Assembly (NCBI RefSeq): GCF_000337895.1
Contig: NZ_AOMA01000142.1
Span: 28,388 to 88,859, forward strand
Reading direction: 5' to 3'
Origin: Halobiforma nitratireducens JCM 10879
GTDB taxonomy: Archaea; Halobacteriota; Halobacteria; Halobacteriales; Natrialbaceae
Length of the DNA: 60,472 nt
Below, in pieces: positions 8,667 to 16,475 of the stretch. The notes below the pieces were generated by a model, which was not told the origin of the DNA, did no database searches, and was given only the letters and a program-made list of their open reading frames with translations. Every line of letters starts with the position of its first letter. Within the stretch, counting starts at the first letter, position 1. The position numbers were made by a program, and so were the translations under genes.

Positions 8667-9053
8667 TCAGACGTACGAGACGCCCTCCTCGAGCGCCTCT
8701 TCGACGAGTGGGTGGTCCTGCTGGTTCTCGTCCTCGAAGCGGTCGGCCGGGAGCACGTAGACCTCGACGACGAGTTCGTGTTCGATGCCGACCGTCTTGC
8801 CGAGACCCTCGAGTCGTTGCTCACGCTCCTCGAGCGTGGGCCCGTCGTCGACGTCGTCGTCCTCGAGAACGACGAGAAATTCGATCGACGAGTGAACGCC
8901 GCGGTCGTCGCCCCGCGTGGCATCACCGAACGCAACGAGTCGGCGGATCGAGTCGCCGTGCTCGCTTCGTGCGCGCTCGGCGAACGCTGTGGCAGCGTCA
9001 CCGTCGTCGCCCTCGTCCGCCTGCTCGAGTCGTGTCTCCTCTCTCATCGTCAC
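8667..9053 (-). CDS. Nucleotidyltransferase-fold protein with degenerate active site
   Basis: 128 residues. The segment RRLVAFGDATRGDDRGVHSS followed by IEFLVVLED aligns with minimal nucleotidyltransferases (GSxARG...SDID). The catalytic serine position is Asp and the first of the two metal-binding aspartates is Ser, the second Glu, so activity is doubtful. The rest is acidic. Nine bases upstream of the PhnP-like hydrolase. A structural or regulatory descendant of the MNT fold is the best guess. Confidence 0.6.
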   Translation of the reverse strand: MTMREETRLEQADEGDDGDAATAFAERARSEHGDSIRRLVAFGDATRGDDRGVHSSIEFLVVLEDDDVDDGPTLEEREQRLEGLGKTVGIEHELVVEVYVLPADRFEDENQQDHPLVEEALEEGVSYV

Positions 9054-9239
9054 CCAATTCGTAGTCGACCCGTAAGGACGTTGCTACTGGCGGGTTGTGG
9101 GACGTTGTTCATCGGACGCTCGCCTTGGGTGCTGGACGCTCCGCGAGAGAGTGTCTACGGGCACTGGCTGGACCTTCGTCGCGAAGTGATGTGGAACGAA
9201 TATTGTTCAGGGAGGCACTGTTTACTCAGAGTTACGTAG

Positions 9240-9644
9240 ATGTACGAAATCGATACGAACGGCGGCGAGAGTCTAAAGATCGGTGCCAGCCTCTCTCTCG
9301 CAGTGCTCCTGTGGTATCTCCTACTCGTGGGACTCCGCTCACTGTTTGCCGGTGAGCTTACGGGTCCATACGAAGGACCGTTCTTCGTCGCCCTCTACGG
9401 CAGCGTTCCGCTCGTCGCAGGCTGGGCTGGATTTACGGATAAAACGCTTCTCACCCCCGCTGTCGTCGCACTCGTCCCACTGGCAGTCCTCCTTACAGTT
9501 GGACTGGTCGGCACCGTACTCGAGCCACTCGGCGGCGAACAGGAGCCGTACGCTCCCCTGCTTGCCTCTCTGTTTGCCTCCCAACTCGTGGCCAGCGTCC
9601 TACTCAGCGGAATCGGATACGGGATCGGATCGTATCTCGGGTGA
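9240..9644 (+). CDS. Hypothetical membrane protein
   Basis: 134 residues with about four hydrophobic helices (near residues 13-35, 46-65, 70-92, 108-132) joined by short loops. It starts at the ATG in MYEIDTNGGESLK, immediately after an AT-richer stretch. No family recognised. Convergent with the DUF2237 gene. Confidence 0.65.
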   Translation: MYEIDTNGGESLKIGASLSLAVLLWYLLLVGLRSLFAGELTGPYEGPFFVALYGSVPLVAGWAGFTDKTLLTPAVVALVPLAVLLTVGLVGTVLEPLGGEQEPYAPLLASLFASQLVASVLLSGIGYGIGSYLG

Positions 9645-9682
9645 TCTCCGCTCGAGTCCGAACTGACGTGTTCTGTACCGAT

Positions 9683-10246
9683 TTATTCGAGTTCGTCGTT
9701 ATCACCGGGTTCGTACTCGTACTCCCGGAGCAGATCCGGCTCCACGTCACGCAACACCGCCTCGTGGGTCGCCTCGAGCACGACCGGCGGCGCACAGCCG
9801 GCTTCTTCGGCCTCGATCCAGCGGCCGAGACAGAGACACCAGCGATCACCCGGCTCGAGGCCGGGAAAGTCGAACTCGGGTTTGGAGGAGACGAGGTCGT
9901 TCCCCTGGGCCCGGCTGAACTCGAGGAACTCCGCGGTCATCACGGCACAGATTTCGTGGCGGCCCCGATCCGACTCGACGCGACGGCAACAGCCGTCCCG
10001 CAGATAGCCGGTCATGGGGTCGGTGCTACAGGGCTGGAGTTCGGTTCCGTAGACGTTTCGGTCGCCCCGATCGTCCCGTTCGTTCCGGATTGGGGGTTCG
10101 TCATCGGTCCCGCTCGTGTCGTTCTCGTTCCCGTTCCCGTTCCCGTTCTCGTTCCCGTTCGTCCCGGTCGTTTCGGTTTCCCCGTTCGACTCGCCACTGC
10201 GAGCGTTCCCGTCACGGTCGGCCCGCTCCCCCGACTCGTCCGACAT
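9683..10246 (-). CDS. DUF2237 family protein
   Basis: 187 residues from MSDESGERADRDG; an upstream ATG at 10312 adds 22 unlikely residues. A ~60-residue low-complexity leader rich in Asn, Gly and Glu, encoded by a repeated CGTTCC-type hexamer, precedes the conserved domain: NVYGTELQPCSTDPMTGYLR, DGCC, EICAVMT, GDRWCLCLGRW, PPVVLEATH. The invariant cysteines are present. The family is widespread in bacteria but has no firm function. The repeat-encoded leader is probably length-variable between strains. Confidence 0.85.
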   Translation of the reverse strand: MSDESGERADRDGNARSGESNGETETTGTNGNENGNGNGNENDTSGTDDEPPIRNERDDRGDRNVYGTELQPCSTDPMTGYLRDGCCRRVESDRGRHEICAVMTAEFLEFSRAQGNDLVSSKPEFDFPGLEPGDRWCLCLGRWIEAEEAGCAPPVVLEATHEAVLRDVEPDLLREYEYEPGDNDELE

Positions 10247-10386
10247 ACCCTCGGTATCGAACCCCGAAGGCGAAAAGAGTGGTGCTGGGGTATCGTGTTG
10301 CCGGCATTTCATACGGTCCCGACGCGTCCGTCACACCCGTGATCTTATTCCGGCCCGGTGCCAACCCGCGACCGAGACGGAGAGAT

Positions 10387-10791
10387 ATGGACGGCGAAAT
10401 TTCACCCGACGACGTCAAGGACCTCCTCGAGAACGACGACGATGACGATGACGACGACACCGACACCGACGTTCGGATCGTCGACATTCGCGACGAACGG
10501 AACTTTCGGAGGAGTCACATCCCAGGCAGCGAAAACGTCCCGTTTCACGAACTCACGGGTCGCGTCGACGAGTTCGCGGACGCCGACCACATCGTCACCG
10601 TCTGTCCCCACGGCGAGGCCAGCGTCCAGGCCGCGCGACTGATCGGCTCTTACGAGGGCATCGGCGACGCTCGCGTCGAGAGCATGGCCGGCGGCCTCGA
10701 GAAGTACGGGCTGAAGTTCGGGCTCGCCCGCGAGGACGACGACGGGCGAGGAGACGACGAGGGACCGACGGATGTCGGGTCACCGTTCTGA
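10387..10791 (+). CDS. Rhodanese-like sulfurtransferase domain protein
   Basis: 134 residues from MDGEISPDDVKDLLE. One rhodanese domain: VRIVDIRDERNFRRSHIPG, then the active-site loop VCPHGEAS whose Cys would carry persulfide, then MAGGLEKYG. An Asp run (residues 17-24), encoded by repeated GAC/GAT codons, lies near the N-terminus. Single-domain rhodaneses move sulfane sulfur; the partner is unknown. Stands alone between DUF2237 (divergent) and SUI1 (convergent). Confidence 0.88.
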   Translation: MDGEISPDDVKDLLENDDDDDDDDTDTDVRIVDIRDERNFRRSHIPGSENVPFHELTGRVDEFADADHIVTVCPHGEASVQAARLIGSYEGIGDARVESMAGGLEKYGLKFGLAREDDDGRGDDEGPTDVGSPF

Positions 10792-10937
10792 CGCCGGTCC
10801 TTCGATTCACCGATCCGGGTCGAGGGAAGAGAACGGTACTGCGAGCCAGTCGCGTAGCTCGCGAGCACGGAAAGGCGGTGAGAAGACGATGCGGCGGACC
10901 GCCGCGGATTCGGAAGTCGTCTCAGATCATCGCGGGC

Positions 10938-11231
10938 TCATGCGACGTTGAAGCCGCGGTCCCGAAGGAACTCTTCGATGCGGCCGGTGTGGTTGCCCTG
11001 TAGTTCGATCTGGCCGTCTTCGACTGTGCCACCACAGGCGAATTTGGACTTGAGATCCGACGAGAGACTGTCCAGATCGACGTCCTTCGGATCGAATCCT
11101 TCGACGATCGTTACCTCTTTACCGTATCTGCGCTCGTCAATGCGGATGTTGAGTTGCTGTTGCCCCTTGGCCACGTCCTCGCAGACGCAGAGTTCCTCGG
11201 GGAGCCCGCACGTCGAGCAGACTTCCGACAT
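10938..11231 (-). CDS. SUI1/eIF1-type translation initiation factor
   Basis: 97 residues. The N-terminus has a small zinc-binding set ([13 protein letters not shown]), followed by the SUI1 core ([35 protein letters not shown]). Archaeal SUI1 proteins (aIF1) secure correct start-codon selection on the 30S subunit. Length and motif order match the archaeal family. Single gene. Confidence 0.93.
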   Translation of the reverse strand: MSEVCSTCGLPEELCVCEDVAKGQQQLNIRIDERRYGKEVTIVEGFDPKDVDLDSLSSDLKSKFACGGTVEDGQIELQGNHTGRIEEFLRDRGFNVA

Positions 11232-11315
11232 TACGTTCGTCCGTACGAAATGACCATATTAAACACTATCGGGACCCGCATGCCGTCTGGTGGTTCTTTT
11301 TTAGGGGTCGATAGG

Positions 11316-13637
11316 TCAATTTCCGTCACGACGGACGATTGGCAGGCGATTCCGGGTGATTTCGTCGACGATTTCGATCGTCTCGTCGGCTTCCGCGCGG
11401 TCGACGCCGGAGCCGTACACCGCCCGTTCGTACCGCTCGAGGACGCGTTCGACCCGCGGATCGAGGTCCGCGTTCTGGCGCTCGAGGGCTGTCACGTAGC
11501 TTCGGGCCGACTCGGCTGCTCCTCGCGGCCGATGGTCGCGTGCGAGCGCGCCCTCGAGACGGTGGAACGCGCGCTCGGCGTCCCGGTCGGGGTCGTCACT
11601 GGGGCGTTGCCAGTAGAGCCCGATCAGTTGGCGAGCCTGCACAGTCGCGCCCGTCCGGTGAACCCCTGCGAGGAGGCCGGCGAAGAGGACGGACGCGACG
11701 ACGACGAGTTCCCGCGTGATCGGAACGGGAGTGGTGAGTCCGTCGTCGGCAGTGGTCGGAGCGCTCCCGTTTGGATCGTCGCCGGTGTCCGACGATCCGG
11801 GTTCGTCGGCTTCGGGAGCCGTCTCGTTCTCCGCGGACGGATCGTCTTCCCCGGCTTCTCCGGGGGCATCGGTACCGTCGGGATTGTGGGCCGGCGCGTC
11901 GGGGTCGTCGTCGCCGTCGGTCTCGTCTTCGTCGTCCGCGTCGGGGGTGTCCTCTATCCCGGTTTGAATCGCTTCGTCCTCGATACGTTCCTCCTGTGCG
12001 TCGAGGAGGCGTTCGCTGTGTTCTGCCTCGCGGGGCTGTGGCGGCGTCGGCTCGAACTCGACCCAGCCGTGGTCGGGGAAGTACACCCCGACCCAGGCGT
12101 GGGCATCGGTGCCGCGGACGACGTACTCGTCGTCGGAAATCTGCTCGCCGCTCGTGTACCCGGTCACGTACCTCGCCGGGATTCCCTCCGCACGGAGCAT
12201 CTGCGTCATCGTCGTCGCGAAGTAGACGCAGTACCCTTCGTCCATCTCGAGCAGGAACTCCTCGGCGGCGTCGCCTTCGGGCTGGTCGACCTCCAGGGAG
12301 TAGTCCTTCGAGGTGCGGAGATACCGTTCGATCGCGACGGCAGTCTCGAACGGCGTTTCCGTCCTCTCGGTTACTTCAGCGGTCCGCGCTTCGAACTCCC
12401 CGGAGATACTCTCCGGCATCTGGAGGTAGTGCTCCTCGATCTCCTCGGGGTAGTCCGTGCCGGCGTCGTGTAACGCGATCGGTGCGGGCTCGACGACGGC
12501 GCTTTCGACCGCGTACGTGTCGCCTTCGATCAGCGTCGTTGCCGGCCGTATCTGCCCGTGGGCCGACACTTCGGTGTAGTCGCCGATCCCGCCCTCGACC
12601 TCGAGTGGGTGTGCCGCGGCGGGCATGACGCCCAGTTCCGTCCGGACGGTGACGGTCTGTCGCATCGTCTCCGTCGCTCCCGCCGGCTTCTCGAGGGCAC
12701 GCTCCGCGTACGGTTGGGACTGGCCGGTCCGGACCCACTCGTCGCCGGTGTACCGGTCGTAGACCCCGGTTCGCCAGTAGGCCTCCTCGTCGGCCTCGAC
12801 GACGAACCGAATTTCCGGCGAGAGGTCGACCTCGCCGGCGATCCCCGACCGCTCGGAGGCCGAGTCGATCGTCGCCTCGAGCGTGCCGTCGCTCGCGCCG
12901 GCGGTCGTCGGGTTTGCCGTCCCTGCGCCTCCAGGAACGAACGTCACCGACAGTGAGAGGGCGACGATGATCGCAAACAGCACCGCGATGGCGTCGGCCT
13001 GCGCGACCGAGCCGCCTCGTCGCTCGAGGTCGCCGAAGGCGACGGCTCCGAGCGCGGCGAGGACGCCGAGCAACGTCACGGCGGAGCCAGCATCGCCGGT
13101 CAAGACCAGAAAGAGCAACGCGAACCCGCCGGGAACGACGCTCAACCCGTACCGACCCCGAACGGCGAGATACCACGAGAGAAAGACCGGTCCGGGTGCG
13201 AACGCGAGCGTCCAGACCCCTGCTTCGACGACCCGGAGCAACTCGAGGCCGGTCGCGAGCGTCACGGCGTCGGCGACGATCGATTCCCCAGCCGAGAAGA
13301 CGACCGCCGCGCCGACGCCGCTTCGCTCGAAGTAGTAGATGAACCCCGTGACGGCGACCAGGGCGGTGAGAACGAGCGCCGTTCCCGGTCGGATCAGCCG
13401 GGCGAGAATCGTCGCCGCGAGCAGGGTCGCGACGACAAGCGCTAGCAGCGTCCGGGTCCCGCCGACGACCTGGGTGACGTTTTGTAATACGCTCACGTAC
13501 GCAGTTGTCAGGAGCAACACGCACCCGAGCGCGAGGACGCGGAAGGCATCGGGACCGATCGTCCCGTCAGCCTCGAGCGAGAGTGTTCGATCGCGGTCGC
13601 CGCGACCGAGCGTCGGCCACCGTGAACCGGCACTCAT
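11316..13637 (-). CDS. TgpA-like membrane protein with transglutaminase domain
   Basis: 773 residues from the ATG overlapping the DUF58 stop (ATGA, 13634-13637). About seven or eight N-terminal membrane helices (residues ~30-235), an extracytoplasmic transglutaminase domain with Cys470 (EGYCVYFA), His513 (DAHAWVGVYF) and Glu529 (GWVEFEP) in the place of the usual Asp, a long Asp/Glu-rich linker (~residues 545-630), a further helix (~640-660) and a cytoplasmic tail. This is the TgpA/DUF3488 layout. The moxR-DUF58-transglutaminase set is a conserved module, but its substrate is unknown. Last gene of the operon. Confidence 0.88.
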   Translation of the reverse strand: MSAGSRWPTLGRGDRDRTLSLEADGTIGPDAFRVLALGCVLLLTTAYVSVLQNVTQVVGGTRTLLALVVATLLAATILARLIRPGTALVLTALVAVTGFIYYFERSGVGAAVVFSAGESIVADAVTLATGLELLRVVEAGVWTLAFAPGPVFLSWYLAVRGRYGLSVVPGGFALLFLVLTGDAGSAVTLLGVLAALGAVAFGDLERRGGSVAQADAIAVLFAIIVALSLSVTFVPGGAGTANPTTAGASDGTLEATIDSASERSGIAGEVDLSPEIRFVVEADEEAYWRTGVYDRYTGDEWVRTGQSQPYAERALEKPAGATETMRQTVTVRTELGVMPAAAHPLEVEGGIGDYTEVSAHGQIRPATTLIEGDTYAVESAVVEPAPIALHDAGTDYPEEIEEHYLQMPESISGEFEARTAEVTERTETPFETAVAIERYLRTSKDYSLEVDQPEGDAAEEFLLEMDEGYCVYFATTMTQMLRAEGIPARYVTGYTSGEQISDDEYVVRGTDAHAWVGVYFPDHGWVEFEPTPPQPREAEHSERLLDAQEERIEDEAIQTGIEDTPDADDEDETDGDDDPDAPAHNPDGTDAPGEAGEDDPSAENETAPEADEPGSSDTGDDPNGSAPTTADDGLTTPVPITRELVVVASVLFAGLLAGVHRTGATVQARQLIGLYWQRPSDDPDRDAERAFHRLEGALARDHRPRGAAESARSYVTALERQNADLDPRVERVLERYERAVYGSGVDRAEADETIEIVDEITRNRLPIVRRDGN

Positions 13638-14797
13638 CCGACCACCCCCGATCCGGATCGTGAACGGATCCCCTCGACGATCGTGTCCGTGCCGCCGGCA
13701 CTCCGGAGGGTGGAGCGTTGCACGTCGTCGATATCGACGAGCCGCTGGAACGGAATCGTTCGACCGTCGACGACGACTCTCGTCCCCTCGTCGTCCGCGA
13801 CGACGAGCACGTCGGCGTCGGCGTTGGCATCGGTCTCCGGCGGTCGATGCGATCGATCGTCGGCCTCGAGAACCGAAAGCGACCGCAGGAGAGTCAGGCG
13901 GTGCTCCCGTCCCGCATCGGGCTGGTAGCACCTGTCGGAATCAGCACCGAGTTGGAGACCGACCCGCAACTCCGACTCGAGGAGGTACTCGATCACGCTG
14001 GCGGCGGCCGTCGCGAGTTCGTCGGCGGAACCGTGCTCGAAGTCTACAGCGATGGTGACGGCGTCGTCGTGTGTCGGCGTCGCGTACTCCGTGACGACGA
14101 GTTCGTCGTCTGGACGCTTGGCGGCCGATTTCCAGTGGACGTCCCGCAGCGAGTCGCCCCGACGGTACTCCCGCAGGTGATCGAACTCGTCGCGGTCCGC
14201 CTGGGAGGTGGCAACACCGGGCGCGCCGCCCGCCGACTCGACGAGTGCGCGGAACTCACGAACGCCGTCGCCCCGCAGCGAGATCGGACGAGGATAGACG
14301 TTCACGCGGCCCCTCGTGCCATCTCCCGCTCCGTACTCGAACCGGCGCGCGACGAGGCCGAACGTATCCTGAACGATGACAGAGAGCGGACCGACCTCGT
14401 GAACGCCACGCTCGAGGAGCGACAACTCGTACTCGACTCTCGTCTCGCCGGACTCGAGGGCCGTCTCCGTGAAGAACGCGTCGCGTCCCGTCCCGGACCC
14501 ACCTTCGTCGACGACCGCGACGCCGTCGCCGGCGGCGTCACGGATCGTCACCGGCACCGACCGGTCGGACTCGAGAACGATCGTGACCGTCCGGCTGGCA
14601 CCGACGGGCCCGTCCGCGATCGGCTGTCGCTGTACCCCTGGCGGATCGAGCCGTATCGCCGCGACTGTCGCTGCGACGAGAACGACGGCAAGCGGCGTGA
14701 CGACGGCGTCCAGGGCCCGCGGCCCGTACCGCAGGCTCATCGCAACCGAGAAGGCGATCACCGCAAGCGCCGTCCACCCTCTACGTGTGGGTCTCAT
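13634..14797 (-). CDS. DUF58 domain-containing protein
   Basis: 387 residues. Two N-terminal helices (~residues 10-50), a beta-rich segment, and the DUF58 signature YRRGDSLRDVHWKSAAKRP followed by a vWA-like region (DDAVTIAVDFEHG). DUF58 proteins are regular partners of MoxR AAA+ ATPases and are thought to act as their adaptors or targets at the membrane. Nine bases after moxR; its stop overlaps the next start by ATGA. Confidence 0.9.
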   Translation of the reverse strand: MRPTRRGWTALAVIAFSVAMSLRYGPRALDAVVTPLAVVLVAATVAAIRLDPPGVQRQPIADGPVGASRTVTIVLESDRSVPVTIRDAAGDGVAVVDEGGSGTGRDAFFTETALESGETRVEYELSLLERGVHEVGPLSVIVQDTFGLVARRFEYGAGDGTRGRVNVYPRPISLRGDGVREFRALVESAGGAPGVATSQADRDEFDHLREYRRGDSLRDVHWKSAAKRPDDELVVTEYATPTHDDAVTIAVDFEHGSADELATAAASVIEYLLESELRVGLQLGADSDRCYQPDAGREHRLTLLRSLSVLEADDRSHRPPETDANADADVLVVADDEGTRVVVDGRTIPFQRLVDIDDVQRSTLRSAGGTDTIVEGIRSRSGSGVVG

Positions 14798-14806
14798 GTG
14801 CCGTTC

Positions 14807-15877
14807 TCAGGGATCGATCGGAACCCGCTCGAGCGCCTCGGCGACGATAGCGTCGCCATCGCCGTCGCGGTCGCGGTCGCGCTCGCGGTCGGCAGTCTCG
14901 ATCCGGTGGCCCAACACCGTCGGAGCCTCCGTCTGAACGTCGTCGGGGACGACGTACTCCCGGTCGTCGAGGACGGCACGGGCCTGGGCCGCCTGCAACA
15001 GCGATATCGTCCCCCGCGGGCTGGCTCCGATACGGGCGTGCTCGCGGGTGTAACCGACCAGACGCGTCGCGTACTCCCTGATCGGCTCCTCGACCCGGAC
15101 GTTCGCGACCGTCTCGCGGGCCCGAACCAGCGCCTCGCGGTCGGTCACCGGCTCGAGGGACTCGATTGGATGACGACCGACGGTTCGGCCGAGCAGTTCG
15201 GCCTCCTCCGCCGGGTCGGGGTAGCCGAGCCGGAGTTTCTTCATAAAACGGTCGAGTTCCGCGAACGGGAGTTCGTAGGTCCGGTCGCGTTCGACTGCGT
15301 TTTGCGTTGCGATGACGGTAAACGGGTCCGGCAGTGGTCGGGTCTCGCCGTCGACGGTCACCTGTTCTTCCTCCATCGCTTCCAGCAGCGCGGACTGGGT
15401 CTTCGGCGGCGCACGGTTGATCTCGTCGCCGAGCACGACGTTGCCAAAGACTGGGCCGGGCTGGAACTCGAACTCGCGAGTCTGCTGGTTGAAGACGTTG
15501 ACCCCGGTGACATCGGTCGGCAGGAGATCAGGGGTAAACTGGATTCGACGGAAGTCACAGTCGACCGAGGTCGCGATCGACCGCGCAAGCATCGTCTTGC
15601 CGACGCCGGGCACGTCCTCGAGGAGGACGTGTCCCCGAGCCAGCAGCGCCACGACGGCGTGTTCGATCGCCTCCTGGTGGCCGACGATCACCCGCGAGAC
15701 GTTGTCGACGACGTCGTTACAGAGCGTCGCAACCGCAGAGACCGGCAGCGTTTCGGGCCGGTCGGCGGCGGTCGCACTCGGGCTCGAGGTGGTGTTCTCT
15801 TCCGGTGCCGTGTTGGGTTTCGAGTTTGGATTCGAGTCCGAGTTGGAGTCCGTGTCCGTGTTCGGCCTCTCAGTCAT
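14807..15877 (-). CDS. MoxR family AAA+ ATPase
   Basis: 356 residues. After a ~35-residue Asn/Ser/Asp/Glu-rich leader come Walker A (EDVPGVGKTMLARS), Walker B (VVLGDEINRAPPKTQSALLE), sensor 1 (FTVIATQNAVE) and the lid domain. MoxR proteins act as ATP-driven chaperones that activate or assemble partner complexes. First gene of the operon with DUF58 and transglutaminase proteins. The leader is encoded by degenerate GAGTCC/GAGTTT hexamers. Confidence 0.92.
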   Translation of the reverse strand: MTERPNTDTDSNSDSNPNSKPNTAPEENTTSSPSATAADRPETLPVSAVATLCNDVVDNVSRVIVGHQEAIEHAVVALLARGHVLLEDVPGVGKTMLARSIATSVDCDFRRIQFTPDLLPTDVTGVNVFNQQTREFEFQPGPVFGNVVLGDEINRAPPKTQSALLEAMEEEQVTVDGETRPLPDPFTVIATQNAVERDRTYELPFAELDRFMKKLRLGYPDPAEEAELLGRTVGRHPIESLEPVTDREALVRARETVANVRVEEPIREYATRLVGYTREHARIGASPRGTISLLQAAQARAVLDDREYVVPDDVQTEAPTVLGHRIETADRERDRDRDGDGDAIVAEALERVPIDP

Positions 15878-16220
15878 AGCTCGAGTGACAACGGGACGTG
15901 CTGAACGCGAACGGAGTAGCGACCTGGCGACGTTCCATGGGTGTTTATCACATCTCAGGGACAGCGGGGCATATGCTTTGTGTCGAATTTATTACCTCTG
16001 TCCGATCGTCCGGGCCGCTCCCTACCGGGTTGCGCCGGGGCTCCCGGCGGCGGTAGCGGCCCCACTGGGTCACCGCGGCAGTCGGCACCGATCGCCCGTT
16101 CGTCTCCCGGGCTTCTCGGCGGACAGACTACTCTCTCGGTCGGTTCGGTTACGGGACGGCAGGACGAAGCAGTCGCTGCGAACGGTTGCAATCGGAAAAC
16201 GATACACCTGACCGAACAGC
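15878..16220. other. Intergenic region between moxR and the cold-shock gene
   Basis: 343 bases. It holds the upstream region of moxR, including an AT-richer stretch (about 15948-15998) that could carry promoter elements, and then GC-rich sequence up to the cold-shock stop codon. The open frames have no plausible start and are arginine-rich. I see no gene in it. Confidence 0.5.
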
Positions 16221-16415
16221 TTACAGCCGTTCGAGATTCGTCGCGCGCGGGCCTTTATCGGCCTGCTCGATCTCGAATTCGACTTCCTGCCCTTCTTCGA
16301 GGTCGGGACCGCCAACGTCCTCCATGTGGAAGAAAACGTCCTCGTCCGCGTCCTCAGTCTCGATGAAACCGTAGCCGCCAGTATCGTTGAAGAATGCGAC
16401 CGTACCTTGCGCCAT
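16221..16415 (-). CDS. cspA: Cold-shock domain protein
   Basis: 64 residues, a complete [20 protein letters not shown] contains the RNP1-like GYGFI and [10 protein letters not shown] the RNP2-like VFFH. It binds single-stranded nucleic acids and can melt RNA structure. An AT-rich element (GGATATAAATG, around 16440) lies about 25 bases upstream, a good TATA candidate placing transcription very close to the ATG. Single gene. Confidence 0.95.
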   Translation of the reverse strand: MAQGTVAFFNDTGGYGFIETEDADEDVFFHMEDVGGPDLEEGQEVEFEIEQADKGPRATNLERL

Positions 16416-16475
16416 TGCAACTCTACAAAACCACGACTGGGATATAAATGTTCGGGCGTTGCTCCCGACAGGCCG

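Noticed and set aside
11316..15877. moxR-DUF58-transglutaminase operon as a novel system
   Set aside because: This gene set is a well-known conserved module in bacteria and archaea. The Glu in place of the third catalytic Asp also occurs in other members of the family.
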